Origin: Chrysogorgia sp. JL179-B06
Taxonomy: Eukaryota; Cnidaria; Anthozoa; Scleralcyonacea; Chrysogorgiidae
Assembly (NCBI GenBank): GCA_035772405.1
Contig: JAYKKM010000217.1
Coordinates: 1,153,001-1,217,000, forward strand
Reading direction: 5' to 3'
Length of the DNA: 64,000 nt
Shown in pieces: positions 43,170-53,798 of this stretch. A model generated the notes under the pieces. It ran no database searches. It was not told the DNA's origin and saw only the letters and a list, made by a program, of their open reading frames with translations. The stretch's first letter is position 1; every line of letters begins with the position of its first letter. Made by a program: the position numbers and the translations under genes.

Positions 43170-44640
43170 TTGGATTACCTAGCAAGGACGGTGGTAGACA
43201 TTGGTAAATCGAAAGTAGCGGTAAGAGTGTTAAACATGTCGGATGATGAGCGAATAGTCCGTGAAGGGACGGATGTTGCCAGTTGTGAAGTCATCGACAG
43301 TGTTACCGTTGTAGAACAATCTACGCATGGAACTAGCGAAGCAGATGGTGAGTTACCTTGGATGGTAAAAGAACTGTATGAACGTAGTTCCGAAAGTCTA
43401 GACGATGCACAAAGAGAAAAGTTGTATTCGTTGTTGGTGGAGTATAAAGACGTGTTTTCAGAAGGTTCTGGTGATCTAGGGCGAACATCTTTAACTTCAC
43501 ACAAGATTGACACAGATGGTCAGAATCCGATTAAACAACGACCACGACGTTTGCCACTTCAGAAATTGGATGTTGCACAAGAAGCGATTAAAGAGATGCA
43601 TGAACAAGGAATTATTGAACCCTCAACTAGTCCGTGGACAGCGCCGATTGTCCTGGTCAAGAAGGATGGTACACAAAGGTTCTGCGTTGACTATAGGAAG
43701 CTTAATGAAGTGACCAAGAAAGATTCCTACCCGCTCCCTCGTATTGAAACGTCACTTGACGCGTTCGCTGGCTCGAAGTGGTTTTCAACCCTCGATATGA
43801 AAAGCGGTTATTGGCAGGTGGACATGGAACAATCGGACCGAGAGAAGACGGCGTTTTCGACAGGCTATGGGTTGTGGCAATTTACCGTCATACCCTTTGG
43901 CTTATGCAATGCCCCAGCTACCTTCGAGAGGCTGATGGAATTGGTTTTGTCTGGACTTCCTTGGAGCGTGTGCCTTCTCTATCTCGACGATATAATAGTG
44001 CATGCGAAAACGTTTGACGAAGAGGTCTATAATTTACGCGAAGTCTTTGATCGTCTTCGAACAGCCAACTTCAAACTAAATCCAAAGAAGTGCAACCTCT
44101 TCAGACAGAAAGTTGTGTACTTGGGACATGTGGTGACACAGAAAGGAATTTCAACTGAACCAAGTAAAATTGAAGCTGTAGCGTCGTGGCCAGTACCCAA
44201 GAACGAGCGAGATTTACGAGGATTCCTAGGACTATGTTCATATTATCGCAAGTTTACCAAGTCGTTCGCCGACATAGCTAGCCCATTGCATCAACTTACT
44301 GAGAAAGGAACTGAGTTTGTTTGGAATGAACAGTGTAATGAAGCGTTTGATGAGTTGAAGCGTGTTTTAACGACTGCCCCAGTTTTAGCCCACCCTATTG
44401 CGTCGGGAACATATACGTTGGACACGGATGCTAGTGATAGAGGAATTGGCGCCGTTCTATCCCAAGAACAAAACGGACATGAAAGAGTTATCGCATACTT
44501 TAGTTGAAGTTTGAGTAGGAGGGAACGCAATTACTGTGTCACTCGTAAAGGGTTACTGGCAGTAGTCAAAGCAACTGAGAAATTCCATTACTATCTATAT
44601 GGTCAACGGTTCGTGGTAAGAACTGATAATGCTTAAACTA
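43170..44640 (+). pseudogene. pol: gypsy reverse transcriptase and partial RNase H
   Basis: The 445-aa ORF 43170-44507 carries IDTDGQNPIKQRPRRLPLQK, SPWTAPIVLVKKDGTQRFCV, STLDMKSGYWQVDMEQSDRE (first catalytic D), FTVIPFGLCNAPATFERLM and VCLLYLDDIIVHA (YLDD). The RNase H start is TLDTDASDRGIGAVLSQ. A TGA at 44505 ends it at YFS. Coding sense goes on to YLYGQRFVVRTDNA, then stops at about 44634, where the rest of RNase H and the integrase N-terminus are deleted. RT motifs are all intact. Confidence 0.9.
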
Positions 44641-45833
44641 ATAAGAACACTAGCTCGCGTTCGACAGCGTTTCTATTGGACGAACGTTAGGTGGTCAGTA
44701 GAGAACTGGTGTCGAAAGTGTGAGAAATGTGCGTCGCGCAAAAGATATCGTAGAGTAGCCAAGGCTCCGTTGAAATTGTACAACGTTGGTTCGCCCATGG
44801 AGAGGATAGCTGTAGACCTTTTGGGACTGCTTCCACAAACGGACTCTGGAAATAAGTATATAATCATTGCTCAAGACTTTCACAAAGTGGCCTGAAGCAT
44901 TTGCAGTTCCGGATCAACAAGCAGTTCCGGATCAACAAGCAGTTACAGTTGCAGAGGTATTGGTCGACCAAGTTTTCACTCGGTTTGGAATCCCAATGAA
45001 ATTACATACTGATCAAGGGAGGAATTTTGAATCGCGAACATTTCAAGAAGTTTGTCGACTGCTACCCCCAGTCTGATGGGATGGTTGAACGTTTTAACAA
45101 GACCATAGAAGACGGTTTGGCGATGTTTGTTAATGCATGTCACTCTGACTGGGATAAGCACATTCCTCTTTTGCTGATGGCGTACCGTAGTGCGGAACAT
45201 GGCACAACGAAGATTTCACCTTCGCAAATGATGCTGGGTAGGGAGATGAAATTACCTGTTGACCTTTGGGCAGGACGACCAGAAGACAGCGAGACGGCAC
45301 GAAACGGTCCGGAGTATGCCCAACAATTACAAGATAAGATGGACGTAGTGCATATGTTTGCGAGGGACAAAATAAAAATCAGTTCTGGGGCGATGAAGCA
45401 ACATTATGATGTCAAAGCAATGGCAACGAAATACGAAGTTGGTTCAGGTGTTTGGCTTCACAACCCTCAGCGGAAAAAAGGGAGATCCCCAAAACTGAGC
45501 AGCAAGTGGGACGGTCCTTACGTTGTGGTTAATCAAATAAACGATGTCGTGATCCAAATAAAGAAGAGCCCACAAGCGAAGTGCAAGGTTGTGCACATTA
45601 ATCGATTGAAACCTTACACAGGAGACCAATCTTTCCATTGGTTTGTTAGAAGCAAGGGTATTGGCAGAGAAACTCCGCAGAATCAGGATCCTACGGGAAC
45701 TCAGTCAACTTCGCTGGACGTAGCAACAGCAGAGAAAGGTAGTGATCATCAGACTAAGGATGACAATGGAAAATCTAAAGGACTACGCCGTAGTGAACGA
45801 ACTAAGAACCAACCCCGGAGGTATACACCATAG
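44629..45833 (+). pseudogene. gypsy integrase, truncated at its start
   Basis: After the deletion the frame reads TLARVRQRFYWTNVRWSVEN and CRKCEKCASRKRY (CC of the zinc end). RIAVDLLGLLPQTDSGNKYI follows with the first D. A frameshift near 44878 leads to KWPEAFAVPDQQ, which is doubled by an 18-bp duplication, then to FTRFGIPMKLHTDQGRNFES with the second D. A small deletion near 45065 precedes DGMVERFNKTIEDGLAMFV, with the E. The C-terminal part 45360-45833 shows GSGVWLHNPQRKKGRSPKLS and KWDGPYVVV, then a basic tail. It would insert the DNA copy, but as it stands it is broken. Confidence 0.85.
44903..44938. repeat. 18-bp tandem duplication in integrase
   Basis: GCAGTTCCGGATCAACAA twice, in frame. 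Confidence 0.9.
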
Positions 45834-45871
45834 GACGTTTAGTAAATTGGTTCAACGGGGACTGATGAACT

Positions 45872-45884
45872 AGGGAGAGGGCAA
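45872..45884 (+). promoter_or_regulatory. Polypurine tract before the 3' LTR
   Basis: AGGGAGAGGGCAA abuts the TG of the right LTR, the usual start of plus-strand DNA synthesis. Confidence 0.75.
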
Positions 45885-46105
45885 TGTAGTGCCGGATTTG
45901 TAAATAGCGTGATAGAATTACACAAGCGTCAAATGTAATTAGGTCTTATGCAAATTTGTACATAGTGTATATAAAAGGACAGAGATAAATTCTATAGAGG
46001 AGATGCGCGTGTTTATAAGTGAGTTGGGGTGCAAAATATAAAGTGTTCAAGCAGAGTTGTGGTTATTTCTTTACTGTGTTTAGTCTCGTTGAAATCGGCA
46101 GAACA
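45885..46105 (+). repeat. 3' LTR (221 bp)
   Basis: Matches the 5' LTR except for a short indel near its start and three small differences. Ends GAACA before GTAA. Confidence 0.95.
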
Positions 46106-46169
46106 GTAATATCATTCTTTGTTGCATATTATGGGCTTTTGTCATTTCATCTTTTTGAAATTGTGTTAC

Positions 46170-46249
46170 ATGTATGTGCATAATTATATAATATTAATAA
46201 AAGAAACAGAAGTCTTCTAAAAGAACAAAGGTTTATCAGGCTTATCAAT
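46170..46249. repeat. Direct repeat outside the gypsy element, right copy
   Basis: Partner of 40296-40388; includes ATGTGCATAATTATATAATA and AGAAGTCTTCTAAAAGAAC. Confidence 0.6.
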
Positions 46250-46845
46250 TTGGTCTAGGATAAATTTAGGTATTCTGCTTATACTGACAATTAGACAATA
46301 AGGAACATGCAGATTACATTATTACAGTAGGGTACATTATTACGTAAGGTTATGCAGTCTTGTGAATACAATTGTACTTTGAGTAAAATTATTTGTATGC
46401 CACTGTTACTGTAAACATGCATGTTGAAATTTATTATGAAAACCATAACTGACATAATTAACTTTAATTATGTAATATATTGTTAATAAAATTATTATTG
46501 AAATTATTAAAATTAACTATTAATTTCAATAATCAAGAGTTACACAATTGGTTTCTAACACTGCCTGCGAGACAATTTAGTGTTGGCAGACTTTCCCATT
46601 TGTGTTATGTTCACTACCCACCCCAAAAAATAAGCAGTTTGAAAATCTCTTCAGATTGGCAATATTAAAGCCGCAAACAGTAAGCGGGCGAGGGGTTGTT
46701 GCGTACACGTATTTCTAGTTTATCACAAGCTATACAGTTGCAAATACTCGAACTTTCTAATATCAATGTAGGCAGGGGCGAAACTCAAGGGGGGTGTGTG
46801 GCACATTACTTAAGGTAATCTACCTATTAACAAATTAACCGCCCG
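46250..46845. other. No gene seen
   Basis: Very AT-rich sequence, then a short GC-rich patch (46775-46805) before the LINE endonuclease frame. Confidence 0.5.
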
Positions 46846-48480
46846 TTGGGTCACAATCCTTATAATTGTACCGCTATCCCAATACAAGATACCAATTGTA
46901 TTAATGACATATATGACATGTGTGTTGCAGTTGAATCACCGCGCCCTCATCTACCTGTCATTGGCACAGAAAACCTCCAGTTTGTACCTTCTGTTCTACT
47001 TTCGAATACTATGTCCCTGACGCCAAAGATCGATGAAATTTCTTTCACCATTAAAGAGCACGACGTTGATATTGAATTTTTCACTGAGACATGGTTAAAA
47101 GATTCGGTTCCTGATGATCCATTAATATCTCTCACTACCAGTTGTTTTGACGGGATCGTAAAATTAGAGCTCATGGTGGTGTTTGTATTTACGTGAAATA
47201 GTCAATTCAGTGTAAATCGCTGCCGGCCTTTCACAGTGATGATCATGAAGTGCTTTGGTTAATTTTACAACCAAAGCGTCTACCGCGCGGCTTTTCAACC
47301 ATTATTGTTGTTGTTTTATACCACCGTCCAGACGCTGATAATGTGGCTATGCGTGAATATCTAAAGTCTTCTCTAGAGAATGTGGAATCAAATTATTCGA
47401 ATAATGCTATAATACTTGCAGGTGATTTTAACAAACTTGATTTCAAAGCAGCCGCTAAATGCTACGAACTCAAGCCCATAATCACATTACCAACTAGAGG
47501 TGCCAATACCCTTGACCAAATATATACTAACTTACAGGACTATTACAAATTTCCAACCGGTGGATCTCCCTTTGGTCTATCGGACCATATAACCATCACA
47601 GCCTTTCCAGATTCACGCCAAAGATTAAAGCCACAAAGTAAGACCATTAAAGTACGTCAAATGAGACGTAGTAACATTGCAAGTCTCGGTCGCTTCTTTA
47701 TAGAGATCCCATGGGGTATTTTATTCAATAGTATCCAATCAAGTGAAGAAAAGTTAACTACTTTTACGGAGATAATTAACTACGGGCTAGACACCATCAT
47801 GTCCAAACGGTCAATCAGAGTTCACCAAACAGACAAGCACTGGATGAGCACTAACTTAAAACGCCTTATCATAAAACGACAAAAGGCTTTTATTTCAGGT
47901 GATAAGTTCCTATTTAAAATGCTAAGGAACAAAGTGAATCGCGAGAGAAAACGGTGCCGAAAAGTGTACTACAACAACAAGGTACGTGACTTACAGTATA
48001 CCAAACCTCGCGATTGGTGGCACAAAGTGAAGCAGTTATGTGGTACAGCTAAAGCTACACGGCCTGATATCCGATCAATTTTAAGAACAGATACCGACTG
48101 CAGTGACCAAGAATTGGCTAATAAGATCAATGAGGCATTCATTAGTGCTTGCGGGATTATACTCCACTACCAGATGACGTATGCGTCGCAGAAGATGACG
48201 ACGAACCAATTACAGTATCCGTTGAATCAGTGACGAAAAAACTTCGCCAGATTAGCACGTCAAGAGCAGGTGGCCCTGACAATTTGCCAAACTGGGTGCT
48301 AAGGGAATATTCTGACATCCTTGCCCCTGCCATTGCCGATATCCTTAACACGTCTTTTCGGGAATCCAAAGTTCCAAGTATTTGGAAGCTGGCAGATGTG
48401 CCACCGGTACCTAAAGTCCCTACGATCGTGGATTTTAATAGAGACCTGAGGCCGATCTCTGACGTCTGCTTATTGATCGA
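46846..48480 (+). pseudogene. LINE endonuclease and start of reverse transcriptase
   Basis: Plus-strand ORFs in three frames: 46846-47196 (PKIDEISFTIKEHDVDIEFF, TETWLKDSVPDDP, the E of APE endonuclease), 47250-48233 (VVVLYHRPDADNVAMREYLK, AIILAGDFNKLDFKAAAKCY, ANTLDQIYTNLQD, PFGLSDHITITAFP, then a long basic linker RLIIKRQKAF and KPRDWWHKVKQLCG) and 48149-48499 (KKLRQISTSRAGGPDNLPNW, IWKLADVPPVPKVP, DLRPIS). The copy stops at DLRPIS. The following sequence belongs to something else, so the RT palm is absent. This is a different LINE lineage from the one at 3-6 kb. Confidence 0.85.
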
Positions 48481-48619
48481 CTGTAAAAATAGTAAATGAC
48501 TTAACTTTTCCCATCTCATTAATTATTAGTTAGTTTATTTCCCGTGCATTTGATTGGCTACTTTCTACCTGTGACACCCTTTTGGCATATATATAAGCCC
48601 TATTTATTTTATTTCATCT

Positions 48620-48660
48620 TACTCTGATGAAGGGCTCTGCTCGAAACGTCAGTATCTCGT
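48620..48660 (+). ncRNA. Hammerhead-ribozyme-like motif
   Basis: CTGATGA (48624-48630), then A-GGGC-TCT-GCTC forming a four-pair stem with one G-T, then GAAACGTCAG. The order CTGATGA/stem II/GAAA is the catalytic core of hammerhead ribozymes. A TATATATAAGCCC box lies 35-40 bp upstream. Penelope-like elements carry hammerheads of this kind at their ends. Stems I and III were not resolved by eye, so activity is unproven. Confidence 0.4.
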
Positions 48661-48697
48661 CACTAAATTCTTGGCAGTTTACCACCTTTTCACTTTG

Positions 48698-48698
<1 letters not shown>

Positions 48699-48737
<39 letters not shown>
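48699..48737. repeat. (TA)n microsatellite
   Basis: About 19 uninterrupted TA units following CTTTGC. Confidence 0.95.
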
Positions 48738-48741
<4 letters not shown>

Positions 48742-48976
48742 CTGTCCTACATTGTAAAATATTGTTATAATAAGGGAAATTATTTATCAATTATTAAAAA
48801 GATGTTAATTCTACAATGATCATTATACATGCATGTCCTAACTTCGTTCTTTAGAATTTTAAATTATTTTGGACGAGATTTTTTAATAGAATTCGGAATG
48901 AAGCGTTGACGTTATTGACCGAGGGCGGGGCGCAGTCTTTCAGCAAGATAATTTTGCCCTAAAGACCGACCAAATA

Positions 48977-51190
48977 AGGGACGGACCATTAGATTTTTGA
49001 GGGGGGGATTGGGCAACTTTTTGATGCAGGATTTTTTTTTGCGCTCGAGGCTGTGCAGGATTGTTTTTCGCCAGGATTTTGCTAGAAAGGATACAGGTAT
49101 CAGTCATAACTCCCTCTGCACAGAACTGAAATCATAATACATGTACACTGTATAGTGTAGTTCTGATGATATCACCGAGATCTAAGGTAAAAGGCACATA
49201 CAATATCCTCTTACCTTCCACGAATGTATTAAAGCATTTGCCCTTTATTAAGGGAAAACATAATGAATAACGCGTTTTGCATATTTAATAGTGCGTTCCT
49301 AATTTCAATAACAACAATCAAGTGTCAATTGTGCGTAATGGAAGTTCAATAAAACAACGCTATAATTTATGCCATTTATTAACGTTCAAATGTGTGATTG
49401 AAACAACAATAGCATGTATTGAAGAATCATTAGTGCGATGCGAATAACAATAAGGAAAATCCATATATCATTTGAATAACAATGTATTTTCAATGAACGG
49501 AAAGGTAATTTTTTTAACTTGGTGTAATGCTTACATTCGTGTATTTTCACTCAACGACAGTGTACTGCAATGACAAATTTCATGCGATAAACAGACAAAC
49601 AGTTCATGTTAATCACCTTGAATATGTTCTCTGGCCAGGCATCTTGGTAGGTAGGACTGCATCAATCGGAACCAGGCAGCACACTTTAAGACAGTAACGC
49701 TAGGTAAGTTCCGCTCAGCAGCTGCGACCAAAAGACGCTTGCGATATTCTCCATGTGGAATTAGGGCATTTCGGGCAGCGTTTCTGTTATAAATCTGATT
49801 CTGGAACTGAGGACGTGTGATGTCAGCCTTTATATTCGCTTTCAAACAACTGATAGCTTGCTCGACTGGATTCAGAAATGGAGAGTATGGTGGCAAAACC
49901 TTAATTTCGGTATTATCTGCAGGAGATGTTGCTCCACGATGGGCGGGCACACCGTCAAAAATAAAATAGTGTGTTTCGTTTACATCCAACTGCTCATTTG
50001 TGATCTCCAGAAACTCGTTGACAAGTTCACGTGTCATGGCTCCCAATTGAATCTTGTGATATATCAACCCAAACACTGGAGATATTGCCAAACATATTGT
50101 AATGTTTCGTCCTTTCTGCCCACATACCTGGCGGTAAGCTCTGTCGCGAACGTCCCTGGCTCCTTGATGTCCATATGTTAAACCCGCACTCGTATATAAA
50201 AACGGTATGATGCAGGTTTGCTTCCTCCAGGAACCAGTGAGCATACTCGTTTCGGCGTTGAATAACATCTGCTCGATTACGGTCGGCTGGCACTCTGTGC
50301 CAACTTCAGGGTATACAACATGCCTTCTAAATGTTTAGCAACTGTGCGCACGTGAACAACCGGGTGGTCCGGGAGTCGTTCTCTTAATTTTGCATTGATA
50401 GCTTCCAAAGTCAACATAGGATTATCGTTGATAATTTCTTCGAGACACTACCTCATCTCGTCATTGACTTCGACGTTATTACGACCGCCACGTGGCCTTT
50501 CATCTACTCTGTTCTCGCGTATAAAGCGTGCTACTATGCCTCTGGTTGTCGAACGGTTTACACCTAGTGTGTCGGTAACGATAAGATAGTTCTGGTCAGG
50601 CTCTTCAAAAGCCCTCACCAACCGTTCTCTATCTTCTTGTGTAATTCTACGTCTTCTTCTTCTCTCCGCCATTTTTTATCTTAACATGTATTCCCATGTG
50701 GCTCGAACTTTCACAATTCTGCTCAAATTTAAAATGGCATAACCGCAAGTGAAATTGAAAATACATTGTTATTCAAATGATATATGGATTTTCCTTATTG
50801 TTATTCGCATCGCACTAATGATTCTTCAATACATGCTATTGTTGTTTCAATCACACATCTGAACGTTAATAAATGGCATAAATTAAATTGACATTTTATT
50901 GTTGTTATTGAAATTAGGAACGCGCTATTAAATACGCAAAACGCGTTATTCATTGTTGTTTTTCCCTTAATAAAGGGCAAATGCTGTATGGCATAGGTAT
51001 AGTACATTTTAATAATCAAGATATATATCTTGTTCCTCGATATAAATATTCTAAAAAACATGAAGCTTTGCACGAATTTTTTCCAGGATTTTTTGTTGTG
51101 TACAATATTTTTTCCCAGGTTAAGGCTGTGCTCGAATTTTTTTTTGGTATTTGCCCAACCCCCATCAAAAATCTAATGGTCCGTCCCTAA
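48977..51190 (-). mobile_element. IS630/Tc1-like DNA transposon with long terminal inverted repeats
   Basis: The outer ends are inverted: AGGGACGGACCATTAGATTT at 48977, and the same on the minus strand from about 51189. A second, longer inverted block is at 49236-49497 versus 50755-50985 (for example GCATTTGCCCTTTATTAAGG, then AATAACGCGTTTTGCAT). Between the inner repeats lies a transposase on the minus strand (49609-50672). The outer segments (48977-49235, 50986-51190) share only their tips and edges, so an inner element may sit inside an older MITE. The right half of this unit plus flanking DNA was copied to 57.6-59.9 kb. Confidence 0.7.
49609..50672 (-). pseudogene. IS630/Tc1-like (DDE) transposase, copy A
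   Basis: The N-terminus at 50448-50672 reads MAERRRRRRITQEDRERLVR and STTRGIVARFIRENRVDERP, a basic helix-turn-helix that binds the inverted repeats. A CAG-to-TAG change at about 50447-50449 then stops it; copy B still has Q there. Core frames (49609-50293) give NRADVIQRRNEYAHWFLEEA, VFIYECGFNIW, GRNITICLAISPVFGLIYHK, YFIFDGVPAHRG and LPPYSPFLNPVEQAIS. The first catalytic aspartate position reads Y (VFIYE). The second D (IFDG) and the E (NPVE) remain, with 30 residues between them. A frameshift lies near 50130. It is inactive. Confidence 0.8.
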
Positions 51191-52117
51191 GGTTTTTATT
51201 ACCAGAAAATCTGTGTTAAAACTGCTCACGAGCCAAGCGATATAATAAATGTGTATAATAGTGTATTGTGGTATTTATGAGTAGTCTCACGTTATGGTTT
51301 AGACTAAAAGGGATGACTCGAAAGGACCATTCTGTTTTTGTTTGGTCTTTATTTTTCGTTAGGTTAGGGTTAGCTATGGTTACGGTTAGGTTTAAATTTT
51401 GGTTAGGATCAAGGTTAGGATTTGGGTTAGGATTATTATTGGGATATTATAGGGTTAGACTAGTTCTTGAAAAAGAGAAGGTCCTTTTGAGTCATCCTTT
51501 ATTATAGCTATTAACAAGCAACGTAATAAAGCAAATCCACCCCCATGTTATATATTCTATCCATGAGATGGAAATAAAATAAACGGGTCCATATTTCGTA
51601 TCATTATTAATGTCTAATATCTACATAATTTTTGTACGAATTTAATTACACTTACACGTAAGCCAGTTTTCCACTTCCGTACCGTAAAGTAGCAAAACGT
51701 ATCAGAAAATAATGAGCAAACTGCTGGCATCATTCGCGTATTTAGCGTGATATACAAATAGAATTAAAAGGTCGTTGCAATTCAACGATTCCCAAAGCAC
51801 AAACATACAATTCCTTACGTTTTGTGAAGTGGAAAACATGCTTAAGGAAAATGTTATTCAGAATCAGATTCGATTTCGGATAGTTCTTCGATCTCTTCTT
51901 CGTTGTCGGAATCCTCGCAATCATATTCCATTAAACGATCTGGTTCAGTGTAGCTTTCCACCTGAATCTTTATAACGGTGTCATCCGGGGTAAGTTGAAA
52001 GAGCTTTCTTAGGTCAAACAGTTCATTTTGAAGCCTAGTACGCATCAGTAGAAGTTCATGCCTCGCACCCAAAGAAAACATGTGTTTGCTTTTACTCAAA
52101 TCACCTAAATTTGTATT
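49781..52117. repeat. Segmental duplication, copy A
   Basis: About 2.3 kb, directly repeated at 57634-59902, nearly identical apart from small indels. It includes most of the transposase, the right inverted repeat, a TTAGG-rich tract and the end of a KDZ-like gene. Confidence 0.9.
51191..51853. other. No gene; TTAGG-rich degenerate tract
   Basis: GGTTAGGGTTAG, GGTTAGGTTTA, GGTTAGGATC and similar words at 51359-51450 resemble decayed telomere-like sequence. The rest is AT-rich. The same tract lies in the duplicate at 59116-59195. Confidence 0.5.
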
Positions 52118-52130
52118 AATGTCGTAATAC
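51854..52130 (-). pseudogene. KDZ-like transposase C-terminus, duplicated copy
   Basis: The minus ORF reads SKSKHMFSLGARHELLLMRT, RLQNELFDLRKLFQLTPDD and an acidic tail EYDCEDSDNEEEIEELSEIE. It matches 59609-59944 almost residue for residue but lacks nine codons (EFWNLSPAD region). Upstream exons are missing here because the duplication ends at about 52117, so this is a gene end without a gene. Confidence 0.5.
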
Positions 52131-52249
52131 CAAGGTTTAATAATTGTGCCAGAGCCCAGAAAAACAGAATTGACAACAGTCTTGTGGGGTTATGGAGTGT
52201 GGGACAACTGCTCCATTCTGTGATATATATAGACAATAATATATACAAT

Positions 52250-52600
52250 TGTTGGAGCTGGGTATTGTCAGGGCTAACACTCGTATAGCGTAGAGTCTGG
52301 CTGCTATTAATAGCTCAAAAAGCGGACAAACAAACCAAATTTGACTCACAAATGATTGCAAATGAGCTATTTCTTTTGTTATGGCCGCAATAATTATGGG
52401 TAAAAGCGGACAAACATCGGTACTGACGTCATCTCGACAGAGCGCTATTGAGCTGGGTCCTGACATAGGGTCGATCAGGATAAACACTCCTATGCAGTCA
52501 TTGGAGCTGGGCCCTGCAATAAAATTGGTCAGGACAAACACTCCTATGCAGTTATTGGAGCTGGGCCCTGATCCGCTCAGGGCAAACACTCCTATGCAGG
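52250..52600. repeat. 54-bp minisatellite
   Basis: Units starting GAGCTGGG at 52450, 52504 and 52558 are spaced exactly 54 bp and each ends with AACACTCCTATGCAG. A diverged unit (GAGCTGGGTATTGTCAGGGC) lies at 52255. Being 18 codons long, it leaves an open minus frame (52137-52589) with repeated GPSSN-CIGVF, which is probably fortuitous. Confidence 0.85.
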
Positions 52601-52639
52601 ATAGGGATCAAATTGTGCCTGCGAGCGATATGCAATGAA

Positions 52640-53798
52640 AGCATTGGGCTCTAAGGCGGTTTTCTCATGATATGTAGGAATTCGAGGTCTATGGGACAAT
52701 TGTGACCTCTAAACTGGAGCAATTGCCACCTGCACTTCATTATTTTATTGCAATAGTAATAAACACATACATTTATTAATTTACATTATACATAGGATGA
52801 TAGGATATGCCCATTTGTTTATGGGAAGTGGGTGGGCGTTTGAGCAACCTTTTCTGTTTGAATTCGCAGTATGAATGATAGAGCTAAGCATATGTTACTT
52901 GCTTAATGCTAAGCAATGGTATCTAAGGGTGGCTGTTCTTTATGAAAGCATAATGAACAGGGATGAATAGATAATATCATAATAATAAATATAGAATATA
53001 GCCAAGGCGCTTTGTGCTATAATTGTCAATAGCTGTCTGTCTTGAGATGGCCTTTGTTGTAGAACAATTGTACCTCTGAACATAGATGGTAAAGACCTTG
53101 TATTGTAAAAGGATGTGTGTACGGCCATATCAAAGGCAGCATTCATGACCATTTATGTAAACTTCACTACCATGTAGGTATACTAATATGTAAGCACGGG
53201 AATTAAACTTCAAAACGTCTTTACATACATCTCTCGTCTTAGTTGACGAAATTGAATCCAGTTAGCCGACAAAAAATAGTGTTGTTGCCCTTCCAGTTCG
53301 TACATTTACAACAGTCAGTCAGGTGCGGAAGTAAATCTGCAATGTAAAGAAACCATACGAAAAAACAAGGTGCTATTGACCATTTGACCAAATATTATAC
53401 CAGTTCATAAACCATGTTTGAAAGATAACGAACTCGCGCAAATCGTTTGCGGAGAACGAAACTTCATTTGGAATATTCCAATCATGAACTAATACGTAAC
53501 GTTGGCATTTGTTTTGAATATAGACCACGGTTGGCTGAATATGAATATGCTTTCTGCGGAACGCGATGATAACCCCTATCTAATTCACAGAACGTTTTCG
53601 ACGTAAACAGGACCACAAGTACGATATGCTCTCTAGCCGCACTTAGCACCGTTTTAATGCAGGTTAAGCGACGTGTGGTGACGTTAGCCTTGACAATTTT
53701 AAGACATAAAAGGAATGTACTCACCATACTAAGGTTGATTGTTTATACTTATTTATATGAATTTTTATATATATATTAATTTGAATGGTCGTAATGTT
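52640..53798. other. No gene seen
   Basis: Mixed AT-rich sequence. ORFs at 52940-53152 and 53482-53727 (minus) show no motif. Confidence 0.5.

Larger units (their letters stand above)
40871..46105 (+). mobile_element. Ty3/gypsy LTR retrotransposon, recent but disabled
   Basis: LTRs at 40871-41098 and 45885-46105 begin TGTAGTGCC and end GAACA. They are flanked by a 4-bp GTAA duplication (40867-40870, 46106-46109). A primer-binding-site region follows the left LTR and a polypurine tract (AGGGAGAGGG) precedes the right one. The order gag, protease, RT, RNase H, integrase is that of the gypsy family, which copies its RNA inside particles and inserts the DNA with integrase. The LTRs differ only at a few sites, so the insertion is young. 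The coding part has frameshifts, stops and a deletion removing the RNase H end and integrase start. It was probably mobilised in trans or decayed quickly. Confidence 0.95.

Noticed and set aside
52137..52589. 150-aa minus ORF as a real repeat protein
   Set aside because: Open frame follows from the 54-bp minisatellite period; no homology or start context.
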